This document shows positions 24,922-33,839 of a DNA stretch of 59,694 bases, piece by piece (position 1 is the first letter of the stretch; each line of letters opens with the position of its first letter). Source of the DNA: CAZWUK01 sp964636685 (GTDB lineage: Bacteria > Bacillota > Clostridia > Christensenellales > CAG-138); NCBI GenBank assembly GCA_964636685.1, contig CAZWUK010000003.1, positions 1 through 59,694 on the forward strand. The letters are read 5' to 3'. Below the pieces are notes generated by a model. It was not told the DNA's origin. It made no database searches and saw nothing but the letters and a program-made list of their open reading frames with translations. A program made the translations under genes and the position numbers.

Positions 24922-26751
24922 TTATTTGTGCTTTTCTACGATTTGCATGAATTCCGCCCCAGTAATGGTTTCCTTTTCAATCAGGTATGCTGCGGCTTCG
25001 TGCAGCGTATCCATGTTTTCCCGCAGAATGCCGAGCGCCTTGTCGTGCTGCTTTTTCACCATGGCGACGACCTCCAGATCGACCTTCGCGGCAGTCTCCG
25101 CAGAGCACGCAAGCGACGTATCCCCGCCAAGATAGACGTTATTGACCGTCTCCAGGGCGACCATGTCGAATTGCTCGCTCATGCCGTAGCGAGTGACCAT
25201 CGCGCGTGCAATGCGCGTCGCCTGCTCAATGTCGTTGCTCGCGCCGGTGGTGACAGAGCCAAATGCCAGCTCCTCTGCCGCGCGTCCCGCGGTAAAGGTT
25301 GCGATCTTGTTGAGCGCCTCGTCGCGGCTCATCAGGAAATGCTCGCCGTCCTCGATCTGCATGGTGTAGCCCAGCGCGCCGGAGGTGCGGGGAACAATGG
25401 TGATTTTCTGCACCGGAGCGGAGTTGGTCTGCTTTGCCGCAACGAGGGCATGACCGATTTCATGGTAGGATACGATTTTGCGTTCGCTTTCGGAGAGGAC
25501 GGCATTTTTGCGCTGATAGCCGGCGATCACGACCTCGACGCTCTCCTGAAGATCCTCCTGCAATACCGTGTCGCGTCCCTGCCGCACGGCGTGCAGCGCC
25601 GCTTCGTTGATGATGTTGGCAAGCTCCGCGCCGGAAGCGCCGCTGGTTGCACGGGCGATCTCGTTCATATCGATATTGTCGCCCAGCTTGATCTTCTTTG
25701 CGTGCACCTTGAGAATGGCCTCGCGCCCCGCAAGGTCGGGAAGCTCCACGGGGATGCGGCGGTCAAAGCGACCGGGGCGCAACAGCGCCTTGTCCAGACT
25801 GTCGGGACGGTTGGTGGCGGCAAGGATCACAACGCCCTTGGTGCCGTCAAAGCCGTCCATTTCCGTCAAAAGCTGGTTTAGGGTCTGTTCGCGCTCATCG
25901 TTTGCGCCCATGCCGGAGTCGCGTTTTTTGCCGATCGTATCGATCTCGTCGATAAACACGATGCAAGGTGCTTTTTCGGCGGCCTGCTTGAACAGATCCC
26001 GCACTTTGGCGGCGCCCATGCCGACGAACATCTCTACAAATTCAGAGCCGGAGATGGAGAAAAACGGTACCTTGGCTTCGCCGGCGACCGCCTTGGCAAG
26101 CAGCGTTTTGCCGGTGCCCGGAGGGCCGACAAGCAGCGCACCCTTGGGGAGCGTCGCACCGATGCCGGTGTATTTTTGCGGGTTGTGCAGAAAATCCACA
26201 ATCTCCTGCAACGCTTCTTTTGCTTCGTCCTGTCCGGCGACGTCCGCGAAGGTCTTGCCGGTTTCCGCCTCAACATAGATTTTGGCGTTGGATTTGCCGA
26301 ACTGCATCATGTTCCCCGCGCCGCCCATGTTTTTCGCAATGCGCGCAAAGAGAAATTTCCAGAGCATAAACAGCAGAATGCCGGGAACGATCCAGGTCAG
26401 CAGAAAGCTGACAAGCGGCGAGGTTTCCTCGACAATCTCCTTTGCGAATTCGATCTTTGGGGTGGCGACATGCAGCCGGTTGACAAGGGAATCGTCCGGC
26501 CAAAGCCCGGTTTCATAGTAGCTTTCCTTCCCCTTCTCGTCCTGAATGGCATAGGTGATCTGGGTATCTGTCATTGCAACCTTGGTCATTTTCCCCGAGT
26601 CAATATCGTTTAAAAAGGTATTGTAATCTACCTCTGTGACCCTTGTTCCGAAAAACAGAGGGAAGATAAAGGCGTTTAGGAGCATCATAATGAGAAAGGC
26701 CAGCACGCAGTAATAGATGAGCGGCTTGTTGTTTGGCTTGACTTCTTTCAA
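24922..26751 (-). CDS. ftsH: ATP-dependent zinc metalloprotease FtsH
   Basis: 609 residues. Two N-terminal transmembrane helices (about 11-34 and 113-135) enclose an external domain; then an AAA+ module with Walker A GPPGTGKT (209-216), Walker B IVFIDEID, second region of homology ATNRPDSLDKALLRPGRFDR, and an M41 peptidase with HEIGH at 430-434. It degrades membrane and regulatory proteins. Start is TTG 26751 with AAGGAGG six bases upstream. Length is slightly short, lacking a long C-terminal tail. Confidence 0.97.
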   Translation of the reverse strand: MKEVKPNNKPLIYYCVLAFLIMMLLNAFIFPLFFGTRVTEVDYNTFLNDIDSGKMTKVAMTDTQITYAIQDEKGKESYYETGLWPDDSLVNRLHVATPKIEFAKEIVEETSPLVSFLLTWIVPGILLFMLWKFLFARIAKNMGGAGNMMQFGKSNAKIYVEAETGKTFADVAGQDEAKEALQEIVDFLHNPQKYTGIGATLPKGALLVGPPGTGKTLLAKAVAGEAKVPFFSISGSEFVEMFVGMGAAKVRDLFKQAAEKAPCIVFIDEIDTIGKKRDSGMGANDEREQTLNQLLTEMDGFDGTKGVVILAATNRPDSLDKALLRPGRFDRRIPVELPDLAGREAILKVHAKKIKLGDNIDMNEIARATSGASGAELANIINEAALHAVRQGRDTVLQEDLQESVEVVIAGYQRKNAVLSESERKIVSYHEIGHALVAAKQTNSAPVQKITIVPRTSGALGYTMQIEDGEHFLMSRDEALNKIATFTAGRAAEELAFGSVTTGASNDIEQATRIARAMVTRYGMSEQFDMVALETVNNVYLGGDTSLACSAETAAKVDLEVVAMVKKQHDKALGILRENMDTLHEAAAYLIEKETITGAEFMQIVEKHK

Positions 26752-26807
26752 GGGAGGCCTCCTTATGGTTTCTTTTTGGTCGAAATTCCTTTATAATATT
26801 CGTCGGT

Positions 26808-26816
26808 ATTATAACA
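26808..26816 (-). promoter_or_regulatory. Extended -10 promoter for ftsH
   Basis: TGTTATAAT on the minus strand (TGn extended -10), with no good -35. On the plus strand the same AT-rich stretch has TATAAT at 26792-26797, usable for the divergent gene. Confidence 0.5.
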
Positions 26817-26845
26817 TTTTTTTTCACGAAGGAGAACAATCCGAC

Positions 26846-27595
26846 ATGCTGAAAATGAGACAAAATGCGGACGGTTCTGTGAACAACTGGGCAGATACGG
26901 CAAAGTGGATGCTGACAGCCGGCGCGATTGTGGCGGCGGCCTTCTTTCTGGGCAGCTGGATTGAGAACCGAACCGAGCGCATGATGCTGGAACATGACGC
27001 CGCGGTCATCGCCGCCGTGGAAAAAAGTGCGCCCGCGGCGATGGATGAGGCGGTCGAAGCATTGACGTCGCAGGTACAGGATACGGAAGCGATTGCGCGC
27101 GGCAAAGCGCTGCTTCTGGCGCAAGGCTATCACGCCGATGGGCAAAATGTGCGGGCGCGACTCCTGATTACCGTGTTCATGGTCGTCGTCATGGGGGTGC
27201 GCGGCGTCTCTATGGCGCTGCGGATGCGCCGCGTTTATCGGGGCGTCAAATCCATGTCCGGCGAGCGGAAGCGTGCCAAGGAGCAAATGGCGCTGGCGGA
27301 GCCGCAGGACTGCAATATGCCCGAAGACCCGATGGTTTGCGACGTGCTGACCGAGCTGTCCGAGCAGATGAAGCTGCCTGTCTCCACCGTTTTGAATATG
27401 GCGCAGACGCTTCTGGAACGCAAAATCAGCGCTGAAAAGTACGAAACATTTTGCAAAAAGCTGCAAAACGGTTTGACGCGGATCAATCGCTATACCGAAG
27501 CCGCGCTGCGGCTTGCCGCAGAGGAGGAGACAGAGTACGAGGCGCGGACTAATTCTGCCCCAGCAGCCGGCGAAGCGCCAAAGCAATCATCTTAG
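26846..27595 (+). CDS. Membrane protein of unknown function
   Basis: 249 residues. Two hydrophobic helices (TAGAIVAAAFFLGSW and LLITVFMVVVMGVRGVSMAL) bracket a polar, probably external, segment; the C-terminal ~100 residues are helical and cytosolic, loosely resembling a dimerisation hairpin (VLTELSEQMKLPVSTVLNMAQ). No family recognised. ATG 26846 chosen for AAGGAG eleven bases upstream; an in-frame ATG at 26765 also has a ribosome-like site but would translate the AT-rich promoter region. Ends overlapping the convergent NUDIX gene by 47 bases. Confidence 0.65.
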   Translation: MLKMRQNADGSVNNWADTAKWMLTAGAIVAAAFFLGSWIENRTERMMLEHDAAVIAAVEKSAPAAMDEAVEALTSQVQDTEAIARGKALLLAQGYHADGQNVRARLLITVFMVVVMGVRGVSMALRMRRVYRGVKSMSGERKRAKEQMALAEPQDCNMPEDPMVCDVLTELSEQMKLPVSTVLNMAQTLLERKISAEKYETFCKKLQNGLTRINRYTEAALRLAAEEETEYEARTNSAPAAGEAPKQSS

Positions 27596-28166
27596 CGTGA
27601 TCGAAGGCGAGACCGCGGCTTTCCGCCTGCGCAATCTGCGCGGCGGAGAATTGCCCTACGCTGCCGCCGGAAAACGTCAGAGCGGCGTCAAGCTGACCGG
27701 ACGCGCCGCGTAAGACCAGCCGCCAGCAGTTTGCGGCGGTATCCTTATGCCAATCGATGCGAAACCATGCAGCATCCGCCGCGTCATCCCCGGCTTTGGG
27801 ATGGATGAGCGTGCGATCCGTGAGCGTAAAGAATACGTCCGAAACAACCCATGCGCGTGGATCGCGCCCCGGATCGGAAAACAACCCCAGCTCTGCGACC
27901 GGGAGCCCGCTGACGCCGGTTTCCTCCTCCAGCTCGCGCAGGGCCGCTTGCATGGCGTTTTCCTCCGGATTGACAAAGCCGCCCGGAAGCGCCCACATGC
28001 CGATGCACGGATGATTCCTGCGGCGGATGAGCAGCACCTCAAGACCGCCCGCCCCGTTTGCGAATACGATCACGTCGGCAGTGAGCGAAGGCCGGGGATA
28101 TTCCTTGGCGCGATAACCCTTCAAAAATTCCGTTTCGGTAAGACCGTCGCTGTTGCGAAGCTCCAT
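27549..28166 (-). CDS. NUDIX hydrolase
   Basis: 205 residues. A complete Nudix box GX5EX7REUXEEXGU is visible from GGFVNPEENAMQAALRELEE onward (about 62-85), the Mg2+ and diphosphate-binding loop. PRPSLTADVIVF at the N-terminus resembles ADP-ribose/NADH-type NUDIX proteins with possible NrtR-like C-terminal extension, but no winged helix is evident. Substrate unknown. Overlaps the 3' end of the convergent membrane-protein gene by 47 bases. Confidence 0.93.
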   Translation of the reverse strand: MELRNSDGLTETEFLKGYRAKEYPRPSLTADVIVFANGAGGLEVLLIRRRNHPCIGMWALPGGFVNPEENAMQAALRELEEETGVSGLPVAELGLFSDPGRDPRAWVVSDVFFTLTDRTLIHPKAGDDAADAAWFRIDWHKDTAANCWRLVLRGASGQLDAALTFSGGSVGQFSAAQIAQAESRGLAFDHAKMIALALRRLLGQN

Positions 28167-28271
28167 TGCGATACATCCTTTGCTTTTTCTTTATTGTAAC
28201 ACGATGCGGCGAAAATGAATCCGATCGGCGGACAACCGCCTTTTTAAAATAGCGTACAACAGGAGGAGCTT

Positions 28272-29117
28272 ATGTTTTATTTACAGGCGGCGGCCGGAAA
28301 AGACGCCGGCGAACAGTGGCTGCTGGATCCGCGATGTCCAATGGACGGCGGTACGCTGCTGGGCGAGCACCTTGCGCTGCATCCCGAAGACGCGGGACGC
28401 GGCGACGGCAAGCTGCCCTTTACGGTGTGCCGCAAAGCGGTTTTGCAAAGACAGACGGCGACGGTGCACCCAACCGATGCGCTTGCAAAGGCAGCGGGCG
28501 CAGACCATGGCGTGGAGAAACTCTGGTGGCTCACAAAAACGTCCAGTACTGCCTGCCTATATCTGGGACTCAACCGCGAGGTAACGCCGCAAGAATTGCA
28601 ATCCGCCGTTGAGAACGGCGATCTTGACGCGCTGATGCAGCCTGCCTGCGCGCACGCCGGCAATGCCGCATTCATTCCCGCCGGGATGCTGCACGCGGCA
28701 GGCGCGGGAGTGACGCTGCTGGAGATCAAGACGACAACATCGATGACGCCGGACGTTTACGCTTGTGCGCGTGGCGACGCAAAGAGGGCGCGGGAGATTG
28801 CGGCCTTTGCAACCAAGCGCCTTTCGCTTTGCCTGCCGCCCAACAGTGGAAGAGCCGCGCGACTTTTTGACGCGGAGACGGAGACGGTGGTGGACTGCGC
28901 CTCCTTTGCGGGAATTCGTATAAAGCTCGACGGCAACATGCCGCTGTATGTGCCGCCGACCACTTTTTTCTTTTTGACGGTGCTGGAGGGACAAATCAAC
29001 GTGTCGGGCACGGCACAATCGCTCAAAACGGATGATTGCGCGTTTTTTCCGGCCGGAGAGCATGCGGTTTTGGAAGGCAAGGGGACGCTGTTGCTGTTCT
29101 ATCGGAGCCGATACTGA
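28272..29117 (+). CDS. Class I mannose-6-phosphate isomerase-like cupin, degenerate
   Basis: 281 residues, close to bacterial ManA length. ManA-like landmarks: VHPTDALAKA, LYLGLNREVT, AFIPAGMLHAAGAGVTLLEI and a C-terminal cupin with CAFFPAGEHAVLEG. However, the usual Q-V-H-P metal motif reads ATVHP (Gln absent) and the K-T-E-x-W-Y motif reads VEKLWW (Glu displaced), so two of four usual zinc ligands are not evident. It may be a divergent isomerase or a non-catalytic sugar-binding relative. AGGAGG precedes the ATG. Confidence 0.7.
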   Translation: MFYLQAAAGKDAGEQWLLDPRCPMDGGTLLGEHLALHPEDAGRGDGKLPFTVCRKAVLQRQTATVHPTDALAKAAGADHGVEKLWWLTKTSSTACLYLGLNREVTPQELQSAVENGDLDALMQPACAHAGNAAFIPAGMLHAAGAGVTLLEIKTTTSMTPDVYACARGDAKRAREIAAFATKRLSLCLPPNSGRAARLFDAETETVVDCASFAGIRIKLDGNMPLYVPPTTFFFLTVLEGQINVSGTAQSLKTDDCAFFPAGEHAVLEGKGTLLLFYRSRY

Positions 29118-29314
29118 CACGCCGCCTGTGCAAGGCGTCCCTGACCGCAATGGGCAAGGCTTTTCATTCCGTGATAAAAACCGGTGTGCTCCGCCGGCTC
29201 AGACCATCAACTGATTTTGCGGATGGTTTGAGCAAGTCCTGCGAACCGTTTTTCGCGGCGGAAGCGCGGATAAGAGACTGATAGCGCGGCGTGTAGGCTA
29301 TCTCCAAAAAAGGA

Positions 29315-29343
29315 TTGTAATATTCTGGATAATTCAGTATAAT
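29315..29343 (+). promoter_or_regulatory. Promoter inside the gene-poor region
   Basis: TTGTAA (29315-29320), 17 bases, TATAAT (29338-29343). The first possible product is the small frame at 29432; the Sel1 lipoprotein lies 600 bases further on. Confidence 0.6.
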
Positions 29344-29431
29344 TGGTCATCGCAATTGATGCGCCAAAAGTTTTCCAGATAGAACATTCCCATTGCGAGT
29401 TGTGAAAAATAACGAACTGGAAAGGGGACGT

Positions 29432-29587
29432 TTGAACTACGAAAAAGACTGCAATTATCTGCTTGCTGGTACCGTCTATTCTTTTCACAGCTTTCCCGCT
29501 TCTTTCGTCGAGGAGGAACCCATCGCGCTGAGGATCGGACGCGAGCTTATGATCGATCAAATCATTCCAGCAGGCGGGTGGATGTGA
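29432..29587 (+). CDS. Possible small protein of 51 residues
   Basis: TTG start with AAAGGGG four bases upstream, reading NYEKDCNYLLAGTVYSFHSF and ending AGGWM. It is the first frame after the promoter at 29338. No family recognised; could equally be the 5' piece of a frameshifted gene. An in-frame GTG at 29402 would give 61 residues. Confidence 0.25.
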   Translation: MNYEKDCNYLLAGTVYSFHSFPASFVEEEPIALRIGRELMIDQIIPAGGWM

Positions 29588-29971
29588 ACAATCTCACATC
29601 GAACCAAACCCTGCTTCGCCATCCTTGGTACTGAGCAACGAGTTTGAGCTGGAGTCCAATATGGTGAAACTAAAAAACATTGCTGGTCAGTAATGTTTGG
29701 CAATCGCCAATGACGGCTGAAAATGGCTGCCCCTGTCCTGCTGCGGCAATGTGCCTTGCACTTGCCGGCCGCCACTGGGATACGGCATCGAGACAGAATC
29801 GGAAAGGGATCATGACGGCGTCGATTCTTTGCCAGACATCGTGTAAATTAGCTGATCGACTAGGCTGCGGCGCGTATTTTGCTGCGTTTTATGAAAAGAG
29901 AGGTCAGAGGGCGTCGCCGAAGATGAAACCCTGAACAAACCAACAAAACTGACAAGGAGGAGATCACATCA

Positions 29972-31075
29972 ATGAAATGGAAATACGGCATTTTTCTGTC
30001 GGTCGTGATTGCTTGCTTGATTGCCGGCTGCCAAGCTGCCGAGGATACGATCACACCCGCCACTGAACCAATGGCGGCCTCGACAGCATCACCTGCCACG
30101 CATCAAGCGGACCCTGCCGCCGAAGCGAACTCTGTTGGGGAAACGGCAAGTCCCGACCCAGAAGCGGTCGTCGCTTCGGAAATGGACATCTATATGGAAG
30201 CTTCTCGCGCTTTTGCAGCGGAGGATTCCGCCCGCGCAATTGAATTGCTCATTCCGATCGCTGAAAACGGAATGGTTGAGGCGCAGGTTTTTCTGGGATA
30301 CTGCTATTACTATGGGGACGGTACCGAGAAGGATGAACAGCAGGCATTCACCTGGTTTTCAAGGGCTGCTGAGTCGGGAAACGAGGAGGCTTGCAATATT
30401 ACCGCGTCGTTCTATCAGAACGGGATCGGAACAACAAAGGATCCAGCTATGGCCTTTGCGTTGTTTCTCAAGTCCGCTGAGAGCGGCAATATCAGCGCCT
30501 TCTACAGTGTGGCCAACTGCTATTATTACGGTATTGGCGTAGAAAAAAGTGACGCAGATGCGCTGAATTGGGCTCAAAAGGGAGCGGAGGAACAAGATCC
30601 TGCTTGCCTGGCCTTACTCGGCGACTTCTATTACTATGGAGAATGTGGCGTGGAGATCAGATATTCCAACGCGTTTGACTGCTATATGACAGCCGCCGAG
30701 ATGGGATATGCCAAGGCGCAGTTTCGGGTTGGGCAATGCTACGCAGCAAAGCATGGCGTACCCTTGGACAAGAAAGCAGCTTTCTCTTGGTTTTTAAAGT
30801 CCGCCGAACAGGGTTACGCCCCTGCGCAAAACGCAGTAGCCGACTATTACTGGCAAGGCTGCGGCGTGAACAAGAATCTGGATACCGCGATCGAATGGTA
30901 TCAAAAAGCGGCAGAACAGGGCAACCTACCGGCACAATATACGCTCGGGCGTTGTTATTGGCGGGGATATGCGGTGGAAGAGGATCTGGATCTTGCGCTC
31001 CAGTGGCTTAAGCGGGCGGCGGAACAGGGTTATGGACCTGCCATCAAACTCTATGACCAGCTCAAGAAAGCCTAA
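29972..31075 (+). CDS. Sel1-repeat lipoprotein
   Basis: 367 residues. Lipoprotein signal with lipobox LIAGC (Cys20), an Ala/Thr/Pro-rich linker to about residue 75, then about seven Sel1-like (TPR-related) repeats of roughly 36 residues with the A-x-x-x-LG-x-x-Y-x-x-G and A-x-x-W-x-x-x-A-A-E-x-G patterns. Surface-anchored scaffold for protein contacts; partner unknown. AAGGAGGAG stands before the ATG. A clear terminator follows, and the gene is flanked by two short related segments (29203-29230, 31083-31110). Confidence 0.9.
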   Translation: MKWKYGIFLSVVIACLIAGCQAAEDTITPATEPMAASTASPATHQADPAAEANSVGETASPDPEAVVASEMDIYMEASRAFAAEDSARAIELLIPIAENGMVEAQVFLGYCYYYGDGTEKDEQQAFTWFSRAAESGNEEACNITASFYQNGIGTTKDPAMAFALFLKSAESGNISAFYSVANCYYYGIGVEKSDADALNWAQKGAEEQDPACLALLGDFYYYGECGVEIRYSNAFDCYMTAAEMGYAKAQFRVGQCYAAKHGVPLDKKAAFSWFLKSAEQGYAPAQNAVADYYWQGCGVNKNLDTAIEWYQKAAEQGNLPAQYTLGRCYWRGYAVEEDLDLALQWLKRAAEQGYGPAIKLYDQLKKA

Positions 31076-31108
31076 AAATAACCGTCAACTGACTTTATTG
31101 ATGGCCTG

Positions 31109-31133
31109 AACCGGCGACAACGCCGGTTTTTTT
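31109..31133 (+). terminator. Terminator after the Sel1 lipoprotein
   Basis: AACCGGCG-acaa-CGCCGGTT with a seven-T run. Confidence 0.9.
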
Positions 31134-31206
31134 ATGCGCGGTTTTCAAGTAAAAGGGGACGGCAGCAGTAAGACGGGGCGGAATTGTCCACGGCAAAGCG
31201 GACGGT

Positions 31207-31905
31207 TTATGGCGCTGCTTTGCCGGCGATGATGCGGTACAGCCCGGGAAAAGCCGGTGAAAAATCGATATAGCGATCAAACAGCTTCCCGAACAGTCCG
31301 ATGATCCAGCCGTTGCACAGTGCGCACACGACCGTGCCGATCCCCACGCCGGTAATCTCTTTGAAAAAGAGCAGCGACAGCACGATTGCAACAGCGCAGC
31401 TGCAACAGTCGTAAACGACCTTGACACGGCTGACGTCCTTGTTCAAACGCTGGGCAACGCCCTGTACAAACAGCTCATAGACCTCCGGGGGGAAATACGC
31501 GCGAAAAAACAGCGCGATGCCGGCAGAGCTGACGATGATGCCCAGCAGGAACAGCACGACGCGCAGCCACATAGAGGATGGGACAGACGCCGTAAAGAGC
31601 AAAAACAAGCCGTCGAGAATCGCGCCGTAGACCAGCGCGGTGACGAAGGAAAGCAGGTATTGCAGGCGAAATTTTCGCATGATGAGGCAAAATGCCAGAA
31701 GCAGCATGGCCTGCACCGCGTATTCCGCGACGCCGAAGCTCATCCATGAGATTTTCAGCGACAGCAAATAGGCGGGCGCTACTACCATAGAAATGCCGAA
31801 ATCGGCTTTTGTCATCAATACGACGCCGAGCGGCAATAAAAGGATTGCAACAAGATACGCGCCTTCGCCGAACCGGCGCAGGGGCTTTACTTTACACGAT
31901 TCCAT
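31207..31905 (-). CDS. YczE/YyaS-family (DUF6198-like) membrane protein
   Basis: 232 residues, about five hydrophobic helices; GVVLMTKADFGISMVVAPAYLLS and the GILD/GLFLL region fit the YczE/YitT-like family of putative transporters. Function unknown. GAGGTG lies seven bases before the ATG. An intrinsic terminator ends about ten bases upstream of the start codon, so expression must involve read-through or attenuation. Confidence 0.8.
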   Translation of the reverse strand: MESCKVKPLRRFGEGAYLVAILLLPLGVVLMTKADFGISMVVAPAYLLSLKISWMSFGVAEYAVQAMLLLAFCLIMRKFRLQYLLSFVTALVYGAILDGLFLLFTASVPSSMWLRVVLFLLGIIVSSAGIALFFRAYFPPEVYELFVQGVAQRLNKDVSRVKVVYDCCSCAVAIVLSLLFFKEITGVGIGTVVCALCNGWIIGLFGKLFDRYIDFSPAFPGLYRIIAGKAAP

Positions 31906-31915
31906 CTTTCACCTC

Positions 31916-31963
31916 AAAAAAAGCCAACCGTCCGTTTGTTCCAGAAACGGAAAAAGTTAGCTT
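31916..31963 (-). terminator. Intrinsic terminator / possible attenuator just before the YczE-family gene
   Basis: On the minus strand: AAGCTAAC, TTTTT, CCGTTT, loop, AAACGG, ACG, GTTGGCTT, then T7. It lies 53 bases after the upstream GGDEF gene and ten bases before the next start codon. Confidence 0.75.
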
Positions 31964-32014
31964 CACAATGAGCATTAGTTTAGCATAGCGGGGGGGCGGA
32001 GCGCAAGAAAAACA

Positions 32015-33724
32015 TCATTTTTTCTCGAATTCGTTGGGGTTTTGAAGCAGCGGCAAATCATAATATCTGGCTTTGCCCGACTGCTTGGCCTGATAGAGCG
32101 CTCTGTCCGCGCTCCGACTGAGCGCCTCAAAGGTGGTGCCGTGCTGCGGTGCAAAGGCAATGCCGATCGAGCAGCTGAGCTCCTGCTGACCGGGCTTTTT
32201 TTCGCGCCAGCGCGAGAGGGCGCGTATGATATGCGCGGCCTTGTCCGTCGCGTTTTCCGGCGAAGAAAGCCCCGTCATCAGCACGGCGAATTCATCGCCG
32301 CCGAGACGCCCGACATAGTCGTTGCCGCGAAACAGCGACTTGATGCGCACACCCGAAAAGCGAAGCACTTCATCGCCGTAGGAATGTCCCCAGGTATCGT
32401 TAATTTGCTTGAAATTATCCAGATCGATGTAGAAGAAGGCGATAAGCCCCATGAAATCGGATGCGACGGTCAAATTTACGGCGTCCTCAAACGCCTGCCG
32501 GTTTAAGAGCTTTGTCAGCGCGTCCTGCTGCGCGCGCTCTGTCAAAAGCAGCTGGTCGGTAATATCGTGCGTAATGCCCATGGCGGAGATGGGCGCGCCG
32601 GTTTTGGCGTCGAAAATGGCGGCATAGTTGATTCGGCAGGTTCTGTAATTCTCGAAGATACGGACACGAACCACAAAATCAACAGGCGATATCCCGCGCT
32701 CAAGCCGCGCCATACTGTCTCTCAAAACGGAGCGGTCGTCCGGATGAAACGGGCTTTTTTCAGAGGTAAGGAAATCCAATGTGACGGGGCCCTTTGGCAG
32801 TCCGTACTTCTGCTGATCGTGACGCCGCGTTTCAAAGGTGCGCGCGGCGATATTGTACTCCCAGATTTCAACGCCGGATTGATCGATTGCGATCTGGAGC
32901 TTTGCATAGGAATTGGCCAGCTCCCGCTGCTGTGCCAGCAGCAGCGCCTCCGCTTGCTTTATTTCCGTAATGTCCAGAGAGAAGGATTGCAGAATCGGCT
33001 GCCCGTCCAACGCGAAGGCGGTTCGTAAAGCGCCCTTGATCCAGTAGACCGAGCCGTCTGCCCGCAGCATGCGCTGCTCGTACGCACATGTTTCGCCGTC
33101 TCGCAGGATCTTGTTGAGACGCTTTTGCGCAGCGAACCGGTCGTCGGGATGCACCAGCAGCAACGGATTTTCGCGGTTGGCGGCCAGACAAGCCTCCTCG
33201 CTCTGGTAGCCGGCGCCGTTCCATGCCGTGTAGTTCGCCATCAGAAGAAAGGGCTGCTCGGAACGCGTATATTGATAGATCGCACAGGGAACCGTGCGGT
33301 ACAAGGTATCCAACAGCGAATACTGCGTTTCAATTCGTGCGTTTTGAGAGAGTGTTTCCCAAAGCTTGATGATAGTTTCGGCGCGCAGCAGAAGCGTCGT
33401 AGGATCATACGGCTTTTTGAGAAAATCGTTTGCGCCAAGGGAAAGCACGCGCTTTTTTGCTTCCGCCGTATCGTACTCCGTCAATACGGCCACAGGAATC
33501 GCTGCAAGCGCCGGCAATTGCGTTCGCCGCTGTAAAAAAGCATAACCGTCCATCAACGGCATCACAAGATCCAGCAGAATCAGGGAAATGTCCGGATGCT
33601 GTGAAAACTCGGCCAATGCTTCTTCGCCGTTTTCAGCCTCCAACAGTTCGTATTTCTCTCCCAGCTGCTTTTTCAGAATGGCACGGTTTACGCGGTTATC
33701 TTCGACAATTAGTATTTTATACAT
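32015..33724 (-). CDS. Response regulator with PAS domains and active-type GGDEF (diguanylate cyclase)
   Basis: 569 residues. Receiver domain (about 1-120; ILIVEDN, LDLVMPLMDGY), two PAS/PAC segments (about 140-270 and 280-400) and a C-terminal GGDEF domain with an intact GRLGGDEFAVL motif and an upstream RGND that matches the inhibitory I-site RxxD at the proper five-residue distance. It should make cyclic di-GMP, with product feedback. Start ATG 33724 (MYKILIVEDN) chosen for GGAAAG upstream; nine residues further upstream are open without a ribosome site. Cytosolic; no membrane helix. Confidence 0.93.
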   Translation of the reverse strand: MYKILIVEDNRVNRAILKKQLGEKYELLEAENGEEALAEFSQHPDISLILLDLVMPLMDGYAFLQRRTQLPALAAIPVAVLTEYDTAEAKKRVLSLGANDFLKKPYDPTTLLLRAETIIKLWETLSQNARIETQYSLLDTLYRTVPCAIYQYTRSEQPFLLMANYTAWNGAGYQSEEACLAANRENPLLLVHPDDRFAAQKRLNKILRDGETCAYEQRMLRADGSVYWIKGALRTAFALDGQPILQSFSLDITEIKQAEALLLAQQRELANSYAKLQIAIDQSGVEIWEYNIAARTFETRRHDQQKYGLPKGPVTLDFLTSEKSPFHPDDRSVLRDSMARLERGISPVDFVVRVRIFENYRTCRINYAAIFDAKTGAPISAMGITHDITDQLLLTERAQQDALTKLLNRQAFEDAVNLTVASDFMGLIAFFYIDLDNFKQINDTWGHSYGDEVLRFSGVRIKSLFRGNDYVGRLGGDEFAVLMTGLSSPENATDKAAHIIRALSRWREKKPGQQELSCSIGIAFAPQHGTTFEALSRSADRALYQAKQSGKARYYDLPLLQNPNEFEKK

Positions 33725-33839
33725 TTGCTTTCCATATCCCGGCGCAAGCATTTCTTAATAAAAATTATAGCACGGAATCGAAAGAATACAATTACCTCGT
33801 CACAAAAGTCCCAAAACCGATTGTTTTTCGGCTCTTTCC

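Larger units (their letters stand above)
29118..29971. other. 850-bp region with no clear gene; possible decayed coding or RNA
   Basis: No long frame with a known product. It holds a good promoter at 29315-29343, a short frame at 29432-29587, and further short protein-like stretches in shifted frames (for example ending NMVKLKNIAGQ near 29695 and GVDSLPDIV near 29845). This pattern could be a frameshifted remnant, but homology is unproven. Confidence 0.45.
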
